Shown here one piece after another: positions 1 to 4,975 of a stretch of DNA of 6,548 nucleotides. The DNA lies in contig JALXDT010000067.1 in the NCBI GenBank assembly GCA_027070475.1, positions 1 through 6,548 of the forward strand, read 5' to 3'. The DNA is from Candidatus Aminicenantota bacterium (GTDB lineage Bacteria > Acidobacteriota > Aminicenantia > JAMOAD01). Each line of letters opens with the position of its first letter. The first letter of the stretch is position 1. Under the pieces are notes generated by a model that was given only the letters and a program-made list of their open reading frames with translations, did no database searches and had not been told where the DNA came from. The translations under genes and the position numbers were made by a program.

Positions 1-59
1 AGGCAGAAATGATGGGAGGAATTAAAAAAAAGAAGAAAAAAAGGGCAAACACATACTTT
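1..59. other. Window-edge A-rich spacer downstream of the leftward operon
   Basis: This short stretch follows the stop codon of the last leftward gene. On the minus strand it reads as a long T-rich tract, roughly complementary to 24-42, which could support transcript ending. I see no convincing GC-rich stem before it, so I do not call a terminator. On the plus strand all frames are open only briefly: frame 1 stops at 10-12 and frame 2 at 23-25. A converging plus-strand gene could therefore end here, but too little is visible to support one. Confidence 0.3.
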
Positions 60-509
60 TTATTTCTTGCCACCTCTTCCTCTGCGCCTCTTTTCACCGA
101 AACCAAACCTGTGGGGATTTTTCCCTCTCCATAGAGGAAATCCAAATTTGTCCCTTAAAATTACCTTATTCCCTCCGAACTCAAGCTCTTTAGCAATAAT
201 ATATTTAAAATTTCCATCTTCACCCAAATCAGAGCCCTTAACTCTTATTTTCATTCCTTTGGCTATATCAAAATTAAAAAACCACTCAGGACAGACCTCT
301 ATCTTTATCTTTTTATTATCCACTGTTTTAATATAGAGAAAGAAAAACTTACTCTTTCTTTTATAGACCTCTTCTATCTTAAAATCTAAAATTTTTCCTT
401 CCACTGTCACCACCTTTTTATAGTTATAAAAGTGGAATTTATTCGGTTGTGAGGCTGTGAGAGGAATAGTAAAGAAAATAACAGTTAAAACAAAAAGTTT
501 GCGCAGCAT
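60..509 (-). CDS. Secreted OB-fold-like small protein with basic Arg/Gly tail (paralogue of 2427-2897)
   Basis: This 149-residue protein has a signal peptide at residues 1-20, with likely cleavage after TAS before Gln21, so it should act outside the cytoplasm. The core (about 33-117) begins TVEGKI and alternates short beta-strands with turns. It carries PEW at about 74-76 and G-x-x-I-x-V-x-G-S before a final strand, a pattern suggesting a small OB-fold barrel. A conserved LRDxxGFPLWRG block (118-129) precedes a 20-residue tail rich in Arg, Lys and Gly. The protein at 2427-2897 shares the same order of blocks, so the two are paralogues. I recall similar unnamed periplasmic proteins in anaerobic bacteria, but cannot verify this here. 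The start is supported by AGGAGA upstream, which overlaps the TAG stop of the preceding barrel gene, so translation is probably coupled. One Cys lies in the core and is absent from the paralogue. The ligand is unknown. Confidence 0.85.
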   Translation of the reverse strand: MLRKLFVLTVIFFTIPLTASQPNKFHFYNYKKVVTVEGKILDFKIEEVYKRKSKFFFLYIKTVDNKKIKIEVCPEWFFNFDIAKGMKIRVKGSDLGEDGNFKYIIAKELEFGGNKVILRDKFGFPLWRGKNPHRFGFGEKRRRGRGGKK

Positions 510-519
510 ATTCTTTCTC

Positions 520-1713
520 CTAAAAATTATAATCTATCCCCCCTATTATTGTAAAGAGATTATAGTTAAAGAAGTTATCGTTTGAGTTATTGTCTCTTAA
601 AATTGTTTTTATATACAAATTTAATTTACCAAAACTTCTATTAATATTAAAGGTGGCTTGATACATTGTATCCTTTCTGTATTCTCCCGGTAAAATAACC
701 TCTCCCACAAGATCTCTGACATAAATACCATTATAGGTCTTTGCATAATAGGACAATTCAGCTGCTATTGTTGTTTTAAATAATTTAGTTGTTTTTAATG
801 CAAAGGATATTCTGGAACCATCCCAGAAGAAATTATCATTCATCTTTGTCAATACCCATTCATCCACAGAAAGATCAGGTATGGCTTTATCCGAAACGAG
901 CTGTTTTCTGAAATTATACTCAAAAAGTATGCCTGACAATGTTCCTATGCTCTGAGCTATTCTAAAGGTTGAATGAAAAATCGGAAGATAGAGAGAGTAT
1001 GAATTTTCAACAATTATGGTTCTCTCAGAGGATCCTCTACCTCTGTTATGTGGGTTAGGTAATATTTGAAGATACTCCTCCGTTTCATATATATGGGGGA
1101 AATAAAGATAGTTTAATCCTGCTTTTATTCGGATTGTTGTCTGAGTTTGCAAAAATTTATTTAATTCAACAAATGAAGATGCTTTTAAATGATCATATGA
1201 GTCATAGGAAGAGTAATTTTTATTCTCTGCTTGAAAACCTGCTTTAAAAAGGAAACTTTTTGTAATATATTTTTTAAATCCAAGAGTTAGGCTTTCGGAT
1301 ATATTGTTAAGATAGGAAAGCTCATAATTAAAAGAATTAATAGATATAGTGGGATGTACATATAAAATATCTCTTCCTCCCAGTGATTTAAACAATTCTA
1401 TTCCCGACATAAAGGAGTAATAATTCAAATAATTATTATTGGTGTAAAACATTCCATTTGCATCCAAATAAAAATTCATATTGTTTGATGAATAGTCAAT
1501 TTCAACTCCGGGAGAAAGAATATTGTCCGAAACCTCGGTGGAATCCCAGAAAACATTTGTGGTATAAACATAATCAAGGTAGGGATAGAGTTGTAGCTTG
1601 AATTTTGTATCCTCTGAATACCCGAACAGAGTTAATAGAATTAAAAAGAGAAGGAGGAGGAACTTTTTTCCTCCTCTCCATATACCTAAATTTAAAGCAC
1701 CAAAATTCATCAT
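520..1713 (-). CDS. Outer-membrane beta-barrel protein, function unknown
   Basis: This 397-residue protein has a charged N-region (GGKK at about 14-17), a Leu-rich hydrophobic core (18-30) and a likely signal peptidase site near GYS-ED. The mature part is rich in Tyr, Asn, Ser and Phe. It alternates amphipathic strands with short polar turns throughout, has no Cys, and ends in IGGIDYNF. A terminal Phe after an alternating strand is the classic recognition signal for outer-membrane barrel assembly. I recognise no specific porin family. It is the middle gene of the leftward arm, 4 bases after the stop of the calcium-loop protein and 10 bases before the OB-fold-like protein. There is no good Shine-Dalgarno site before the ATGATG start, so translation probably depends on coupling to the upstream gene. 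An AGGAGG lies inside the coding region, within a hairpin (1654-1676), with no start codon after it. A transporter, porin or structural barrel are all possible. Confidence 0.85.
   Translation of the reverse strand: MMNFGALNLGIWRGGKKFLLLLFLILLTLFGYSEDTKFKLQLYPYLDYVYTTNVFWDSTEVSDNILSPGVEIDYSSNNMNFYLDANGMFYTNNNYLNYYSFMSGIELFKSLGGRDILYVHPTISINSFNYELSYLNNISESLTLGFKKYITKSFLFKAGFQAENKNYSSYDSYDHLKASSFVELNKFLQTQTTIRIKAGLNYLYFPHIYETEEYLQILPNPHNRGRGSSERTIIVENSYSLYLPIFHSTFRIAQSIGTLSGILFEYNFRKQLVSDKAIPDLSVDEWVLTKMNDNFFWDGSRISFALKTTKLFKTTIAAELSYYAKTYNGIYVRDLVGEVILPGEYRKDTMYQATFNINRSFGKLNLYIKTILRDNNSNDNFFNYNLFTIIGGIDYNF
1654..1676 (-). repeat. Inverted repeat enclosing a Shine-Dalgarno-like AGGAGG at the start of the barrel gene
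   Basis: The arms GAGGAGGAA (1654-1662) and TTCCTCCTC (1668-1676) are perfect 9-base complements around a 5-base loop. In the minus-strand mRNA the 5' arm contains AGGAGG, about 12 codons into the barrel gene, and the hairpin would sequester it. No ATG, GTG or TTG follows at a normal distance, so it is not a missed start. It encodes the Arg-Gly-Gly-Lys-Lys-Phe-Leu-Leu part of the signal peptide, which may by itself explain the sequence. Confidence 0.5.
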
Positions 1714-1717
1714 TTAA

Positions 1718-2167
1718 TTAATGTTTCCCTTGGCCTCTGTTCCTTCCAGCATTTCCATGGGGGCCATTTCCATCACAAACACCGGTTCCATTGTTTCCAC
1801 CATAATTATGATTAAACTCTCCACAATCCGTGCAAAGACCAGAGCCTGCCCCTCTGTGTCCCCTTTCACCATTTCTTCCGTAAGCTAATTTTCTTCCTGT
1901 TCCATCCATAGGTTTAACATAATCAGGGTCCAAACCATTGGGGATTCCATCTCCATCATCATCTCTCGCATAATCATTAATACCATCTCCATCTTCATCA
2001 ATGAAACCATAGCCATTTCCAAAGGTAGCCTGAGTCTGAGATAGTACTCTTACTCTCTGCTGAGTTGTCTGTTGAACCTTTGTTTTGTTTTCAGTTCCTG
2101 CATACATAAGGTAAGCGGCAGCAACTATTACCAAAACAAAAAGTAAAAATTTTGAAAAGTTTTTCAT
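1718..2167 (-). CDS. Secreted calcium-loop (thrombospondin-3/EF-hand-like) small protein with Gly/Cys-rich tail
   Basis: This 149-residue protein has a signal peptide (hydrophobic residues 7-23) and a Gln/Thr-rich linker (about 29-48). Two consecutive calcium-loop motifs follow: D57-x-D59-G-D61-G-I-N-D65 and D69-x-D71-G-D73-G-I-P-N77, closing in the LDPDY signature typical of thrombospondin type 3 or dockerin-like repeats. The C-terminal third (88-149) is Gly-, Asn- and Arg-rich. It holds Cys112-x-x-Cys115 and Cys131 beside several His residues, so bound metal or a disulfide is plausible. It ends in a basic tail similar in character to the tails of the two OB-fold-like proteins. The start at 2167 is preferred over an in-frame TTG at 2215 because AGGAGG sits 5 bases upstream and the signal peptide begins there; the longer form would place 16 extra residues before it. 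It is the first gene of the leftward arm. Calcium binding is inferred; the role is unknown. Confidence 0.85.
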   Translation of the reverse strand: MKNFSKFLLFVLVIVAAAYLMYAGTENKTKVQQTTQQRVRVLSQTQATFGNGYGFIDEDGDGINDYARDDDGDGIPNGLDPDYVKPMDGTGRKLAYGRNGERGHRGAGSGLCTDCGEFNHNYGGNNGTGVCDGNGPHGNAGRNRGQGKH

Positions 2168-2172
2168 TTTAA

Positions 2173-2178
2173 CCTCCT
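2173..2178 (-). promoter_or_regulatory. Shine-Dalgarno site fixing the start of the calcium-loop protein
   Basis: The minus strand reads AGGAGG here, with a 5-base spacer (TTAAA) to the ATG at 2167-2165. This decides the start, because the longer frame beginning with TTG at 2215 has no comparable site. Confidence 0.85.
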
Positions 2179-2198
2179 GAATTAAGATAAAACAGTAA

Positions 2199-2214
2199 TA
2201 AAAAAATTGTGCCA
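2199..2214 (-). promoter_or_regulatory. Possible sigma-54-type promoter for the leftward arm (-24 element only)
   Basis: The minus strand reads TGGCAC from 2214 to 2209, a perfect -24 element, 47 bases before the start codon. At the register of the -12 element (2203-2200) the sequence is TTTT instead of TTGC, so the conserved GC is missing. On its own this would be weak. The same hexamer at almost the same distance on the other arm raises its interest. A transcript starting about 12 bases later would have a leader of roughly 20 bases. Confidence 0.35.
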
Positions 2215-2289
2215 ATTTAAAAAATCTCTAGAGAATTAATAAATAATAAGGTAAAAAAAGAATCTTAAAATTTTTTATTTAACTAAAAA

Positions 2290-2325
2290 TCGCAATATTT
2301 TGCGAACACTCACAGTTTTTTGCGA
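2290..2325. promoter_or_regulatory. Tandem palindromic operator / activator site in the divergent control region
   Basis: A perfect inverted repeat TCGCAA-TATT-TTGCGA occupies 2290-2305. A second site with the same geometry, TCACAG-TTTT-TTGCGA, occupies 2310-2325; its right half is identical and its left half matches at four of six positions. The two are exactly 20 bp apart, close to two helical turns, so two dimers could bind on the same DNA face. GC-containing hexamers stand out in this AT-rich spacer. The sites lie about 54-89 bases upstream of the rightward TGGCAC and 76-111 upstream of the leftward one, a position suitable for an enhancer-binding activator. A repressor is equally possible. 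The cognate regulator is not in the window. Confidence 0.6.
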
Positions 2326-2378
2326 TATTTTCTTTAGCTAAACATAAAAAAACAAGCAAATAAAAGGCTTTTAAAAAA

Positions 2379-2394
2379 TGGCACAGAATTTGAA
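2379..2394 (+). promoter_or_regulatory. Probable sigma-54-type promoter for the rightward arm
   Basis: TGGCAC (2379-2384), five bases, then TTGAA (2390-2394) fits the sigma-54 layout TGGCAC-N5-TTGCA in exact register, with one departure: the C of the -12 GC is A. A start about 12 bases downstream, near 2404, would leave a leader of about 22 bases containing the Shine-Dalgarno AGGAGG at 2415-2420. The upstream palindromes would suit the obligatory activator of such a promoter. Confidence 0.5.
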
Positions 2395-2426
2395 TTTGTT
2401 GTTTATCAAATTTTAGGAGGAGAAAA

Positions 2427-2897
2427 ATGAAAAAATTAAGTCTTTTATTAATTTTATTTGTATTACTTTCAGGAGTAGTTTTTTCACAAAATTATTACAG
2501 GAGAAGCAGCAATAGGCCACTGTATTTTAATCCTAATACTATCACAACGGTTGAAGGTAAGATTATTTCCGTGGATTCCGTAAAGATGAGAGTTTACACG
2601 ACAACAAGGTTAAAAGTTCAAACAAAGGATGGACCTATTGATATTCTAACTGCCCCATATTGGTATCTTGAAAAAAACAAAATAATGTTTAAAGTTGGGG
2701 ATCCGATCAATGTGACAGGTTCAAAAGTTACCTATGATAATAAACCTTTAATAACAGCTTCAAAAATTAATTATATAGGAAAAGAAATAAAATTTAGAGA
2801 TTCCAATGGCTTTCCCCTCTGGGCAGGGGTAAACAATAGTCATGGGAGAGGCTCTGGAAGAGGTAGAGGACAGGGCCGTGGTAGAAAAAGATTCTAA
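2427..2897 (+). CDS. Secreted OB-fold-like small protein with Arg-Gly-rich tail (paralogue of 60-509)
   Basis: This 156-residue protein has a signal peptide (1-20, cleavage after VFS before Gln21). A core of about 39-122 begins TTVEGKI and includes PYW, then VGDPINVTGSKV, consistent with a small all-beta OB-like fold. The block FRDSNGFPLWAG (123-134) is shared almost intact with the leftward paralogue. The last 22 residues are dominated by Gly, Arg and Ser in RG repeats, ending RGRKRF, and are unusually basic for a secreted protein. It could bind nucleic acid, polysaccharide, lipid A phosphates or a partner's acidic surface; none of these is shown. There is no Cys in the mature part. AGGAGG lies 6 bases before the ATG, and it is the first gene after the probable sigma-54 promoter. 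A strong hairpin follows it, so it may be made in larger amounts than the downstream genes. Confidence 0.87.
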   Translation: MKKLSLLLILFVLLSGVVFSQNYYRRSSNRPLYFNPNTITTVEGKIISVDSVKMRVYTTTRLKVQTKDGPIDILTAPYWYLEKNKIMFKVGDPINVTGSKVTYDNKPLITASKINYIGKEIKFRDSNGFPLWAGVNNSHGRGSGRGRGQGRGRKRF

Positions 2898-2918
2898 ATG
2901 CACACCTTCTTTTAAAAT

Positions 2919-2968
2919 TAGTGGAAAGGGAGATTCTCCCTTTCCGCTATTAATAAAACTCTTTTTTT
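2919..2968 (+). terminator. Strong intergenic hairpin, possible attenuator or partial terminator
   Basis: Bases 2919-2932 pair with 2936-2949 to give a 14-bp stem with one T-G wobble and an ATT loop. The stem contains the GGAAAGGGAG/CTCCCTTTCC core. Seven T residues follow, but only at 2962-2968, 12 bases beyond the stem, so it is not a textbook intrinsic terminator. It sits between the first OB-fold-like gene and the polyferredoxin and ends 32 bases before the next ATG. Partial termination or mRNA 3'-end protection, giving more of the first gene product, is a reasonable reading. Confidence 0.6.
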
Positions 2969-2981
2969 CTTTGGAGATGAA

Positions 2982-3755
2982 ATGAAAAGGAAAGATTTTT
3001 TATTAACTTTACCTTTGCTTGTATCTGTTTTGAAAGGGTGCATTAAGCAGGGTTATACTGAAGTTATCTATATAGATGAAAACAGATGTGTGGGTTGCGG
3101 AGAGTGCCTTGATTATTGTAGTTACAATGCCATTTACCTCCCACAAAAAAGTAACTTTTACGTTGTTGAAGAAGAATGCGTTGGTTGTGGTTTATGTCAG
3201 GATGTTTGCGATTATGATGCAATCCATGTGGAGCAAAGAGGTTTTGATATAGATTCTCCCAATTGCGTGGGATGCGGAGATTGTGCAGAGGTATGTGAAG
3301 GCAATGCCATAACTTTTGACCCTGAATACTATCATGTTAGAAGAGGAAGATGCACGGGATGCGGAGATTGTGTTGAGGTTTGCCAATATAATGCAATATC
3401 AATAGTAGGCAGTAAAGCTGAGATAAACACATCTTTATGTGTAAAGTGCGGGGATTGCTATAATGTTTGCAGATACGGAGCGATTGAAAAAGCAGAAGCC
3501 CATATTGATCAAGATAAATGCACTTATTGTGGAAATTGCTATGAAGTTTGTAAATACAATGCTGTGATTAAAGGCACTCCGGCTATTATGGATAAGGAAA
3601 AGTGTACAAACTGTGGTAAGTGCTATGCTGTTTGCCCTACCGGAGCAATTAAAGGAGAGCTTTTTAAGGCAAAAATTCTGGAAGACAGATGCACCGCCTG
3701 TACTTCCTGTATTTCTCACTGTGAATTTAATGCAATAAAGAGGATTAAAAAATGA
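2982..3755 (+). CDS. Exported polyferredoxin lipoprotein with eight [4Fe-4S] motifs
   Basis: This 257-residue protein is almost entirely ferredoxin repeats. Eight CxxCxxCxxxC motifs start at Cys36, 66, 95, 124, 153, 180, 208 and 237, with 27-30 residues per unit. That gives 32 ligand Cys, enough for eight [4Fe-4S] clusters if paired as in bacterial two-cluster ferredoxins. It should carry electrons along a multi-cluster wire. The N-terminus (KRKDFLL, then a short hydrophobic run and LKGC at 17-20) looks like a Tat signal of the RK variant ending in a lipobox with Cys20 lipidated. This implies export after cluster insertion. Lys at the -2 position of the lipobox is unusual. Only motif 7 keeps the Pro normally following the fourth Cys. 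GGAG 5 bases upstream supports the start. Its stop overlaps the next barrel's ATG (ATGA), so the two are probably made together. The electron donor and acceptor are unknown. Confidence 0.9.
   Translation: MKRKDFLLTLPLLVSVLKGCIKQGYTEVIYIDENRCVGCGECLDYCSYNAIYLPQKSNFYVVEEECVGCGLCQDVCDYDAIHVEQRGFDIDSPNCVGCGDCAEVCEGNAITFDPEYYHVRRGRCTGCGDCVEVCQYNAISIVGSKAEINTSLCVKCGDCYNVCRYGAIEKAEAHIDQDKCTYCGNCYEVCKYNAVIKGTPAIMDKEKCTNCGKCYAVCPTGAIKGELFKAKILEDRCTACTSCISHCEFNAIKRIKK
3087..3722 (+). repeat. Eight tandem ferredoxin units in the coding sequence
   Basis: Eight repeats of about 81-90 bases encode the cluster-binding units. Units 3 and 4 are the most similar: a 17-base identical stretch at 3269-3285 recurs at 3356-3372, an offset of exactly 29 codons. 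This suggests growth by local duplication. The following residues are also repetitive (YNAI, YGAI, YNAV after the fourth Cys). Confidence 0.85.
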
Positions 3756-4966
3756 GAAAGAGAATCTATCTTTTTCTTATATTTGTTATATTATTAAATG
3801 CCTCTGTTTATTCAGATGATTCTCCTTCCGGATTGTTTACAAATTTAGTCCAAAAAGAAAACTCAAATTTTTTCTGGGAGTTTGAAATTAAAACATTCTT
3901 TTACAATAATAAAAACGAAAAATTTTTTTTGGGAGGGGTTTCTTCTGCGTTGAGTTATGAGGGGGATAATATCTCTTTTCAATTTGAAGGAATTTATAAA
4001 GAAAAAAAACTTAAATTCTGTAATTACTTACCTCAAATATACCTTTTTCAAATAAGAAGACTTAATATTGAAAAACATTTTAGTGACTCCTTTTCTTTAA
4101 CATTTGGAAGACAGGAAATAACAGTTGCCACAGGATTACTTCTTGATGATTTTTTTGATGGTATTACTTTTAAAATCGGAGAAAAAAACTATCTTTCCGG
4201 TGGTACGGGAATATATACGATCTATACTCCCAAAGAAGCTACAGGATGTCAAAAATGTTTTTCCCATAATTACAGGCCATGGTGGAAAAATCTTTCTCAT
4301 ACTGAGCGGGATGATATAAAGATGGCTTTTCTAAATTATACTTTTAGAATCAAAAAAAATGAATTCGGGCTTTTCTATTTAAGAACTCAAACAGATGACC
4401 CAGATATGAGGACAAACAATGTTAGTTTGTATTCAAAAATAAGAGTCACAGAAACTCTACAGGTCTTTTCAGAATTTATCATTCAGCATTTTGATAAAGA
4501 TAATGAAATAGCTATAGGTTTTTATGGCAATTTCCAAAAAACGATGACTTTAGATAAAATAGGAAATTTTCTGGTTAGATTAAGATATCTATACGGAAGT
4601 ACAGAAGAAGATGTAGTGTTTACTACTATTTTCGGGGCTATACATATTAGTGAGAGGCAACATTTTACTGTAAGACAGGGAAATATTTACGGGGGGGAAA
4701 TTAGTTTTTGCCCGTCTTTTTTTAAAAGATTTTCTATAAGGTTCGGATATTATTTGAATTCTGAAGATAGTTATTTTAATTTTGTCTCAGATGAATTTGA
4801 CACAACTATTGAGCTTAGTCTGAACAAAAGAGAGAAGTTAAGAATACTTACAGCCGAATTGAATCTGGACAAAACGGGAAAGTTTAAGATACTTACAACC
4901 TATGCTGTGTGGAGCGGAGTTTATTCAGGCTCTCAAATATCATGGAATCTGAGAATAGTAATATAG
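3752..4966 (+). CDS. Outer-membrane beta-barrel protein A (porin-like), with conserved CxxC
   Basis: This 404-residue protein has a signal peptide (1-21, cleavage after VYS before DD). The rest alternates aromatic/aliphatic and polar residues in strand-turn patterns, as in an outer-membrane barrel. The block GRQEI at 119 followed by LLLDDFFDG (about 129-137) resembles the GRQ...FDG region of alginate-export-type porins; this family link is tentative. Cys90, Cys166 and Cys169 (GCQKC) are shared with the adjacent paralogue, which is unusual for barrel proteins. The C-terminus ends NLRIVI, without the usual aromatic last residue. Compared with the paralogue it is 15 residues longer, entirely explained by a 15-residue tandem duplication near the C-terminus (4811-4900). 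Its ATG overlaps the polyferredoxin stop in ATGA, pointing to coupled translation and possibly a shared complex. A solute porin, an electron-conduit sheath or an assembly barrel are all possible. Confidence 0.82.
   Translation: MRKRIYLFLIFVILLNASVYSDDSPSGLFTNLVQKENSNFFWEFEIKTFFYNNKNEKFFLGGVSSALSYEGDNISFQFEGIYKEKKLKFCNYLPQIYLFQIRRLNIEKHFSDSFSLTFGRQEITVATGLLLDDFFDGITFKIGEKNYLSGGTGIYTIYTPKEATGCQKCFSHNYRPWWKNLSHTERDDIKMAFLNYTFRIKKNEFGLFYLRTQTDDPDMRTNNVSLYSKIRVTETLQVFSEFIIQHFDKDNEIAIGFYGNFQKTMTLDKIGNFLVRLRYLYGSTEEDVVFTTIFGAIHISERQHFTVRQGNIYGGEISFCPSFFKRFSIRFGYYLNSEDSYFNFVSDEFDTTIELSLNKREKLRILTAELNLDKTGKFKILTTYAVWSGVYSGSQISWNLRIVI
4811..4900 (+). repeat. In-frame 45-bp tandem duplication adding a beta-strand in barrel A
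   Basis: Bases 4811-4855 and 4856-4900 encode two aligned 15-residue units, ELSLNKREKLRILTA and ELNLDKTGKFKILTT. The neighbouring paralogue has one unit at this point, ELNLDKREKFKIL followed by TT. The unit reads as strand-turn-strand start, so one extra copy adds about one strand plus one turn. This accounts exactly for the 404 versus 389 length difference. Confidence 0.85.
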
Positions 4967-4975
4967 GGAGGAAAA

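Larger units (their letters stand above)
2216..2426. other. Divergent intergenic control region
   Basis: This AT-rich spacer separates the two arms. Besides the tandem palindromes and the rightward TGGCAC element, it contains two 10-bp self-complementary sequences, TCTCTAGAGA (2225-2234) and TTTAGCTAAA (2333-2342), which may be chance. Weak sigma-70-like pairs can also be drawn, for example TTGCGA (2320-2325) with CATAAA (2343-2348) at a 17-base spacing. A vegetative promoter therefore cannot be excluded. I see no RNA gene and no open frame worth calling. Confidence 0.6.

Noticed and set aside
3..134. Possible C-terminus of a converging plus-strand gene reaching into 60-509
   Set aside because: After a poly-Lys run it only translates the antisense of the basic tail of the leftward gene. 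Nothing recognisable is present.
67..336. Plus-strand open frame opposite the leftward OB-fold-like gene
   Set aside because: It is Pro/Leu/Ser-rich, antisense to a clear coding region with signal peptide and paralogue, and has no ribosome site.
2168..2215. Extension of the calcium-loop protein to a TTG start at 2215 (16 extra residues)
   Set aside because: The TTG lies within the TGGCAC promoter element, has no Shine-Dalgarno, and would bury the signal peptide. The ATG at 2167 has AGGAGG 5 bases upstream.
2378..2416. Twelve-codon leader ORF (MAQNLNLLFIKF) before the rightward OB-fold-like gene
   Set aside because: Its start overlaps the TGGCAC promoter element, it would lie mostly upstream of the expected transcript start, and it has no ribosome site. 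The MAQ shared with the opposite arm is simply the translated promoter hexamer.
3192..3719. Two minus-strand open frames opposite the polyferredoxin (3192-3386 and 3435-3719)
   Set aside because: Their composition mirrors the repeated Cys/Gly codons on the other strand. The plus-strand frame has 32 correctly spaced cysteines, so these are shadows.
3087..3722. Regular repeats considered as a CRISPR-like or other DNA array
   Set aside because: The periodicity is codon-based (27-30 codons), with conserved Cys codons and diverged DNA, so it is a protein repeat.
4244..4258. CxxC in the barrels considered as c-type haem attachment
   Set aside because: The residue after the second Cys is Phe, not His, and no CxxCH exists in any protein of the window.
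4125..4319. Overlapping plus-strand open frame inside barrel A
   Set aside because: It is out of frame within a gene whose reading frame is confirmed by the tandem paralogue, and has no ribosome site.
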